Source: JBEKTY01 sp049515555 (GTDB lineage: Bacteria > Planctomycetota > Planctomycetia > Pirellulales > Thermoguttaceae). Taken from it: a stretch of 8,913 nt of DNA. The position numbers and the translations under genes are program-made. A model generated the notes under the pieces. That model had not been told where the DNA came from. It worked only from the letters and a program-made list of their open reading frames with translations, and ran no database searches. The stretch lies in contig JBEKTY010000253.1 in NCBI GenBank assembly GCA_049515555.1, forward strand, positions 1-8,913, written 5' to 3'. Below are positions 5,510-8,913 of this stretch, piece by piece; position 1 is the first letter of the stretch; each line of letters begins with the position of its first letter.

Positions 5510-5527
5510 GGAACCCGCCAGGGTTCC
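5510..5527. repeat. Small palindrome GGAACCC-GCCA-GGGTTCC
   Basis: A perfect 7-bp stem (5510-5516 with 5521-5527) has a 4-base loop. It is one of several unrelated palindromes packed between 5313 and 5711 and looks like another REP-type unit. It has no T-tract, so it is not an obvious terminator. Confidence 0.5.
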
Positions 5528-5547
5528 AAGCCATTAGCCCCAGGTCG

Positions 5548-5562
5548 CCCCGGGACCCGGGG
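5548..5562. repeat. Palindrome CCCCGGG-A-CCCGGGG
   Basis: This perfect 7-bp inverted repeat has a single central base. It lies 20 bases from the previous palindrome and 19 bases before the GACCCC pair, inside the repeat cluster. With a 1-base centre it acts as a DNA palindrome rather than a hairpin. Confidence 0.5.
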
Positions 5563-5581
5563 TTGCGAATCGGCAAAATCG

Positions 5582-5627
5582 CCGACCCCAGCGGGGTCGC
5601 AGCCGGCTCCGACCCCGCTGGGGTCGG
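5582..5627. repeat. REP-like inverted pair, GACCCCAGCGGGGTC family
   Basis: A perfect 17-bp inverted repeat (5582-5598 with 5611-5627) has a 12-base spacer. Each arm is internally palindromic (GACCCC-AGC-GGGGTC). This is the same doublet architecture as the pair at 5313-5380 but with an unrelated sequence, so it is a second REP-like family. Confidence 0.8.
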
Positions 5628-5649
5628 TATCGCGTCGGGGGTCTGGCGA

Positions 5650-5711
5650 CCGGTGGTGTCGTCGCTGGCGCTCCGAAACCACCGGCTAATGGCTGGCATC
5701 CCTCCGGGATG
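5650..5711. repeat. Two further inverted repeats at the right end of the repeat cluster
   Basis: CCGGTGGT (5650-5657) pairs with ACCACCGG (5678-5685) across 20 bases. Eleven bases later CATCCC (5697-5702) pairs with GGGATG (5706-5711) across three bases. Both have the look of dispersed intergenic palindromes. Translations across this region are repeat-derived and not real proteins. Confidence 0.5.
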
Positions 5712-5793
5712 ACGGTATGCGACCGCGGACATTACCCAGTATAGACGCGGCGAAACGGCCGGGCCGCAGACTGACTGCGCGGGCAACGCCCGT

Positions 5794-5837
5794 GAGTGCG
5801 CGTGGATTTCTCTGCCAGAGAGAATTGCCACGCACTC
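5794..5837. repeat. 44-base near-perfect hairpin
   Basis: GAGTGCG (5794-5800) pairs with CGCACTC (5831-5837) and TGG (5803-5805) with CCA (5828-5830), leaving a 2-base CG bulge. The inside refolds as a second stem (ATTTCTCT against AGAGAGAATT around GCC). It is more AT-rich than the REP-like units and sits only 11 bases before the candidate promoter at 5848. It could be a terminator-like insulator, a protein-binding site or part of a larger repeat. No T-tract follows on either strand. Confidence 0.55.
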
Positions 5838-5847
5838 CCGGCCTCAA

Positions 5848-5876
5848 TTGTCATGCTCCCCCAAGCGGCTTAAGAT
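5848..5876 (+). promoter_or_regulatory. Candidate sigma70 promoter for the plus-strand membrane protein
   Basis: TTGTCA (5848-5853) and TAAGAT (5871-5876) are separated by exactly 17 bases. They match five of six and four of six consensus bases. Transcription would start near 5883, leaving a leader of about 90 bases before the ATG at 5977. It is the best -35/-10 pair I found, but only by eye. Confidence 0.45.
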
Positions 5877-5976
5877 AGGGTGGCCGGTATTTACCAGGAC
5901 TGTCTAACTTGTCCCGCTACCTCCTCTCGTTGCCGCTGCTTGCGACTACAACGCCGTTGCTGGCCTCCAAGAACAG

Positions 5977-6432
5977 ATGTTGACCACTGCGAAAGTTGCG
6001 CTTACGGTCTCATGGACAATTCTGACGGTGATTGTATGCACGCTGGTCGTTGGGTTGGAGGCTCGCGGGACATTTATTGTTCTAATCACAGGTCTCCACT
6101 TGATTGGTTATCAGCTATACAAGCACCAGGGTGCGGGCGGTTATTGCTCGTCGGTCGTAATCGCACCAGTATACCAACCTGCCATGCAATCGGCAGCGAT
6201 ACAACAGCTTGTGGTTGGTCTACTGTCTCTATTTATGTTAGATGGGGGATTCATGGCCCGCACGGTTCTGATTAGCGCAGCCGCCTATTGGGTATCGGTG
6301 GGTATCATCGCCGTCCGGCGACCGACCGCGCCAACAGGAATTGATACCCTTTGGGTAAGGTACGGTTTCCTCTTGCTTTTCGTTATGATATTAGGCCCGT
6401 TCTATGCATGGGCAACTTTTCGCCGGCCGTGA
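5977..6432 (+). CDS. Small integral membrane protein of unknown function, 151 residues
   Basis: I do not recognise a named family. The protein has about four hydrophobic segments: residues 6-27, 31-47, 75-113 (probably one long or two helices broken at DGGFMAR, 89-95) and 128-147. The motif RRPTAPT (114-120) followed by D...RYGFLLL resembles hypothetical membrane proteins I recall from planctomycetes; this is memory, not a search. The frame is open from 5908, but ATG 5977 is the only normal start codon in it, and its ribosome site is weak. GC is visibly lower than in the flanking housekeeping genes. It is the only plus-strand gene and has its own candidate promoter at 5848-5876. It converges with miaA across 94 bases. 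It is probably real, given its hydrophobicity pattern and length. Confidence 0.7.
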   Translation: MLTTAKVALTVSWTILTVIVCTLVVGLEARGTFIVLITGLHLIGYQLYKHQGAGGYCSSVVIAPVYQPAMQSAAIQQLVVGLLSLFMLDGGFMARTVLISAAAYWVSVGIIAVRRPTAPTGIDTLWVRYGFLLLFVMILGPFYAWATFRRP

Positions 6433-6456
6433 CCGTCAACACCGCCCAGTGGCGAA

Positions 6457-6473
6457 GTTCCGCTTTACGGAAC
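6457..6473. terminator. Hairpin in the convergent gap between the membrane protein gene and miaA
   Basis: GTTCCG (6457-6462) pairs with CGGAAC (6468-6473) around a 5-base loop. Its place between two convergent gene ends suits a bidirectional transcription end. There is no T-tract on either strand, so intrinsic termination is doubtful. Confidence 0.3.
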
Positions 6474-6526
6474 CGCCCTGCGGGTGGCCGCCATGCGTCA
6501 CTCTGAGTCCCCACCTGATTGAATCG

Positions 6527-7456
6527 CTACGCCAGTTCCGCGATCCGCGCGGCGAGCGCCGGCGGATCGAGCTGGACGGAGACCGGCACCGGGCGGCACT
6601 CGCTTAGGCTGCGGAACCAGGTGCACTGCCGCTTGGCCAACTGCCGGGTATGCAGTTTGACTAGCTCGATGGTCTGGGGCACGTCGCGGTCGCCGGCAAG
6701 GTGCTCGATCACCTCGCGGTAGCCGACGGCCTGCCGGGCCATCTTGTTTAGCGGCTGCGGCCGGGCCAGGAGCCGCCGCACCTCGTCGACCAGTCCCGCG
6801 GTGAACATCTCTTCGACCCGGCGGTCGATCCGCTCGTGCAGCTCCGCCCGCGGCCAGTCGAGCACGAACACACGGCACTCGGCGGCCGGGCGGGCGGTCT
6901 GGAATTGGACCTGGAGCTGGCTAATGGGCCGGCCCGTCTGGTGGAAAACCTCCAGGGCCCGGACCAGCCGCCGGGTGTCGTTCGTGTGCAACCGCCCCGC
7001 GGCAACGGGGTCTACCGCGGCCAACCGCGCGTGCAGCCAGCCGGCGGGCTGCTGCCGGGCCTCGTCCTGGAGCCCGCGGCGGTAGGGCCAATCGGCGGCC
7101 GGACCTTGGAAGATCCCGCGCAGCAGGCCCTTCAGGTAGAGCGGCGTCCCGCCGACCAGCAGCACCTCGCGGCCCCGCGAGCGGATCTCCGCGATGCTCC
7201 GCTTGGCGGCTTCCAAGTACCAGGCCAGGCTGCACGACTCGTCCGGCCCCAGGATATCGACCAGGTGATGCGGCACGGCCAGCCGCCCCTGGGCATCGGG
7301 CTTGGCGGTGCCGATGTCCATTTCCCGGTACAGTGTCATGGAATCCATGGCCACTATCTCGGCGCCGATCCGCCGGGCCAACTCCAGGCCCACAGCCGTC
7401 TTCCCCGACGCGGTCGGACCGGTGAGGAACCAGCAGCATTCGGCGGGCGGAGGCAT
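6527..7456 (-). CDS. miaA: tRNA dimethylallyltransferase
   Basis: MiaA transfers the dimethylallyl group to N6 of A37 in tRNAs that read U-starting codons. The 309-residue length is normal. Visible hallmarks are the P-loop GPTASGKT (residues 13-20), the DS...LYREMDIGTAKP segment (38-53), PHHLVDILGPDE, GGTPLYLKGLL, NDTRRLVRALEVF, and near the C-terminus AKRQCTWFR. The ATG at 7456 begins only 12 residues before the P-loop, which is the usual spacing. Its leader is a G/C-run heptamer array with no clear ribosome site, so the mRNA leader is C-rich or very short. It follows the MgtC-like gene on the same strand by 128 bases and may have its own promoter in that gap. Confidence 0.95.
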   Translation of the reverse strand: MPPPAECCWFLTGPTASGKTAVGLELARRIGAEIVAMDSMTLYREMDIGTAKPDAQGRLAVPHHLVDILGPDESCSLAWYLEAAKRSIAEIRSRGREVLLVGGTPLYLKGLLRGIFQGPAADWPYRRGLQDEARQQPAGWLHARLAAVDPVAAGRLHTNDTRRLVRALEVFHQTGRPISQLQVQFQTARPAAECRVFVLDWPRAELHERIDRRVEEMFTAGLVDEVRRLLARPQPLNKMARQAVGYREVIEHLAGDRDVPQTIELVKLHTRQLAKRQCTWFRSLSECRPVPVSVQLDPPALAARIAELA

Positions 7457-7522
7457 GGGGGTGGGGGTGCGGAGGGGATTAGGGATTAGGGATTAGGGAT
7501 TAGGGATTGGGGATTGGAGGGG
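7457..7522 (+). repeat. GGGATTA heptamer tandem repeat upstream of miaA (potential G-quadruplex)
   Basis: Six units with an exact 7-base period (G-triplets at 7475, 7482, 7489, 7496, 7503 and 7510) read GGGATTA four times, then GGGATTG variants. They are preceded by G-runs at 7457-7461 and 7463-7467 and followed by one at 7519-7522. The G-rich strand is the template for miaA, so the mRNA would be C-rich. The array begins immediately before the miaA start codon. Confidence 0.85.
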
Positions 7523-7584
7523 AACTGGACGCTTGCGAATCGTAGAATCAAGGGGCCGTTCATCTACAATTTACACGAGTCCCG
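7523..7584 (-). promoter_or_regulatory. Rest of the MgtC-miaA gap, weak promoter candidate
   Basis: On the minus strand TTGTAG (7569-7564) precedes TACGAT (7544-7539) by 19 bases. This is a poor sigma70-like pair but the only one in the gap. No terminator hairpin for the MgtC-like gene is visible. Confidence 0.2.
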
Positions 7585-8832
7585 TTAGAAGAGCAGGAGC
7601 AACGCGGCGCCGCCGGCCGCGGGGATGGCAAATAGTGCGGCCAGGCGGAGCCCCAGCCGCCAGCCGCCCAGCAACCCGGCCAGCGTAAACTTCGAGAGCA
7701 TGTTGGCCATTACCGCCAGGACGATCATCCGCCAGCCTACGTGGGCCACCACGGGATCGACCGCCGCGAGCTTGGCGGTGGAGAGGGTGATGGCGTCCAT
7801 TTCGGTGAGGCCCGAAAGCCCGGCCACCACGTACAGCCCGCGGTTGCCGAGCCACCCCTTGGCCGCGGCCAGCGTGAAGAGGACCACGGCGTATAGGACG
7901 CCGAACACGAGAGCCGACTTCAGTTCGGTGGGGTTTCCCGGGGTGGGTCCGCGGCCGGGCCGGTGGCGGTGCCCCAGCCACAGCACCAGCGCCGGCAGCA
8001 GCGTCAGCAGCGCGAGCAGGAGTACGGGCGGGGCCACCGAGATCAGGAAATCCCAGGAGATGACGGCCACTACCACCAGCACCCGCAGGCAGGAGACGGT
8101 CGAGGCGATCATCACCACGATCGAGGCCGTGGCGGCGGCGGCCGGATCGTCGCGGACCATCCGCGCGTAGCTGACGGTCGTGGCGGTGCTGGAAACGGCC
8201 CCGCCCAGCAGGCCGCCGAACAGGATCCCCGCCTCCTCGCCCACGAACTTGTAGAGAATGTATCCGCCCAGGCTCAGGCCCACGATCAGCACTACCATCA
8301 GCCAGATCTCGAACGGGTTCAGTACATGGAGCGGGGCATAGGGCGAATCGGGCCAGGGCGTGTGCCGCGGCAGGACCGGCAGAATGATGCAGGTGATCAG
8401 CACGAACTGCATGATGGCCCGCAGATCGCGGTCGCCCAGCCGGCTGGCGAACCCGTGCAGCTCGGGCTTGAATTGCAAGAGGACGGCCACGGCCCCACCC
8501 ACGGCCACGGCCACGGCCACCGGGCCGACGACCAGCATCGCGCCGACCGTATACATCAAGAGCATCGTCACGTCGGTGGTCGCGCCGTGGGCGATGGTTG
8601 CCCGGCGGAGGCGGGGCGAATGGACGGCGATTAGGATGGCGATGGCCAGCAACCCGGCGGCAACGACCCAGCCGCCCAGCGATTTGGCCAGCCCCGCCGA
8701 GGCCGTCCCCAGCATGGTGATCAGAGGGAAGGTCCGCAGGCCGGCGATGCCCGAGGCGGCGTGCTCCCGCTGCAACCCCACCAGCAGCCCCAGCAACAAG
8801 GCAAGGCCGAAATGTTGAAACAGCGGTTCCAT
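7585..8832 (-). CDS. MgtC/SapB-like membrane protein with DUF4010-type C-terminal domain
   Basis: This is a multi-pass membrane protein of 415 residues from ATG 8832 (MEPLFQHFGLALLLG). The nine extra upstream residues of the open frame (MCATLSRAS) lack support, while an AGGG lies about five bases before ATG 8832. The N-terminal part has the MgtC pattern GLLVGLQREHAA...IAGLRTFPLITMLG, and the rest carries roughly ten hydrophobic segments. The middle and C-terminal parts (GGLLGGAVSSTATTVSYARM; LYVVAGLSGLTEMDAITLS) match the DUF4010 type often fused to MgtC. The biochemical function of this fusion is not established; MgtC itself is linked to magnesium limitation and virulence. A GTGGCC hexamer run encodes a Val-Ala stretch in one membrane segment. 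The likely partner or substrate is unknown. Confidence 0.88.
   Translation of the reverse strand: MEPLFQHFGLALLLGLLVGLQREHAASGIAGLRTFPLITMLGTASAGLAKSLGGWVVAAGLLAIAILIAVHSPRLRRATIAHGATTDVTMLLMYTVGAMLVVGPVAVAVAVGGAVAVLLQFKPELHGFASRLGDRDLRAIMQFVLITCIILPVLPRHTPWPDSPYAPLHVLNPFEIWLMVVLIVGLSLGGYILYKFVGEEAGILFGGLLGGAVSSTATTVSYARMVRDDPAAAATASIVVMIASTVSCLRVLVVVAVISWDFLISVAPPVLLLALLTLLPALVLWLGHRHRPGRGPTPGNPTELKSALVFGVLYAVVLFTLAAAKGWLGNRGLYVVAGLSGLTEMDAITLSTAKLAAVDPVVAHVGWRMIVLAVMANMLSKFTLAGLLGGWRLGLRLAALFAIPAAGGAALLLLF
8485..8521. repeat. In-frame CCACGG hexamer repeat inside the MgtC-like gene
   Basis: Three perfect CCACGG copies (8499-8516) and a partial fourth, with another copy at 8487-8492, encode the alternating Val-Ala run VAVAVAV in a membrane helix. 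Units of six bases keep the frame, so copy-number change would lengthen or shorten the helix. Confidence 0.6.
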
Positions 8833-8859
8833 GGAAGCCCTGGAAAGTGTAGCACACAA

Positions 8860-8890
8860 GGGGGAAGGGATTAGGGATTGGGGATTAGGG
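8860..8890 (+). repeat. GGGATTA heptamer repeat upstream of the MgtC-like gene (potential G-quadruplex)
   Basis: G-triplets at 8867, 8874, 8881 and 8888 follow an exact 7-base period (GGGATTA, GGGATTG, GGGATTA, GGGATGA), after a G5 run at 8860-8864. It has the same heptamer and the same orientation relative to the downstream minus-strand gene as the array at 7457-7522. No gene is visible between it and the right edge. Confidence 0.8.
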
Positions 8891-8913
8891 ATGAAATGCC
8901 CCCTTGGCCGCGT

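Noticed and set aside
5313..5711. Possible CRISPR array
   Set aside because: The repeated units are inverted, unequal and of different families, with no regular direct repeat and spacer pattern.
4381..5712. 443-residue plus-strand reading frame opposite aspS
   Set aside because: It is antisense to a certain aspS gene and runs into the repeat nest; it is open only because GC-rich codons have few stops.
5295..5831. 178-residue minus-strand reading frame
   Set aside because: It runs through the palindromic repeat nest, its translation is repeat-derived (GTRRVP, DPAGVG-like stretches), and it shows no domain.
5880..6275. 131-residue plus-strand reading frame overlapping the membrane protein
   Set aside because: It is in another frame and is Cys/Ser/Gly-rich without pattern; the hydrophobic 5977-6432 frame is the coherent one.
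7457..7522. Possible telomere or linear replicon end
   Set aside because: The array is short, internal, flanked by ordinary genes and has a similar copy at 8860-8890.
7571..8857. 428-residue minus-strand frame overlapping the MgtC-like gene
   Set aside because: It is a shadow frame rich in Arg, Gly and Pro; the overlapping frame has the MgtC and DUF4010 patterns.
1..8913. tRNA, rRNA or insertion-sequence genes
   Set aside because: No cloverleaf with CCA-type 3' end, no rRNA segment and no transposase-like protein was seen on either strand.

Overview
The window looks like a piece of a planctomycete chromosome, probably Pirellulales-like. The support is indirect: high-GC coding, small dispersed palindromes of types I associate with that group, GGGATTA/GGGGATAA tandem tracts between genes, and a 71-residue antitoxin-like family I remember mostly from planctomycetes. 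This assignment is inference, because the window holds no marker rRNA or tRNA.

Layout. Almost everything is on the minus strand. Positions 1-1596 form a compact accessory cluster of five small minus-strand genes, read from right to left: a PD-(D/E)XK-like nuclease-fold protein (1138-1596), a 71-residue antitoxin-like protein with no toxin beside it (800-1015), a HicA mRNA interferase (505-732, GTG start), a short HicB antitoxin (196-396), and the start of a gene cut by the left edge (1-91). Positions 1662-5238 form a probable housekeeping operon in the order aspS, nitrilase-type glutaminase, NAD synthetase. AspRS starts at a TTG codon. The glutaminase and synthetase genes overlap by 11 bases, so together they look like a glutamine-dependent NAD synthetase split over two genes. 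Positions 5239-5976 form a long non-coding stretch filled with palindromic REP-like repeats. It ends in a strong hairpin and a candidate sigma70 promoter for the only plus-strand gene, a small lower-GC membrane protein (5977-6432). That gene converges on miaA (6527-7456), which is preceded by an MgtC/DUF4010 membrane protein gene (7585-8832).

The housekeeping genes serve translation (aspartyl-tRNA synthesis, tRNA i6A37 modification) and NAD synthesis. The AspRS has His31 and Gly83, the signature of a non-discriminating enzyme, which would imply GatCAB-dependent Asn-tRNA synthesis elsewhere in the genome. Four separate G-quadruplex-capable tandem tracts lie at gene boundaries, and one of them contains the aspS stop codon. 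The most system-like part is the left cluster: an orphan nuclease-fold gene, an orphan antitoxin-like gene and a hicAB pair whose HicB has no visible DNA-binding domain.
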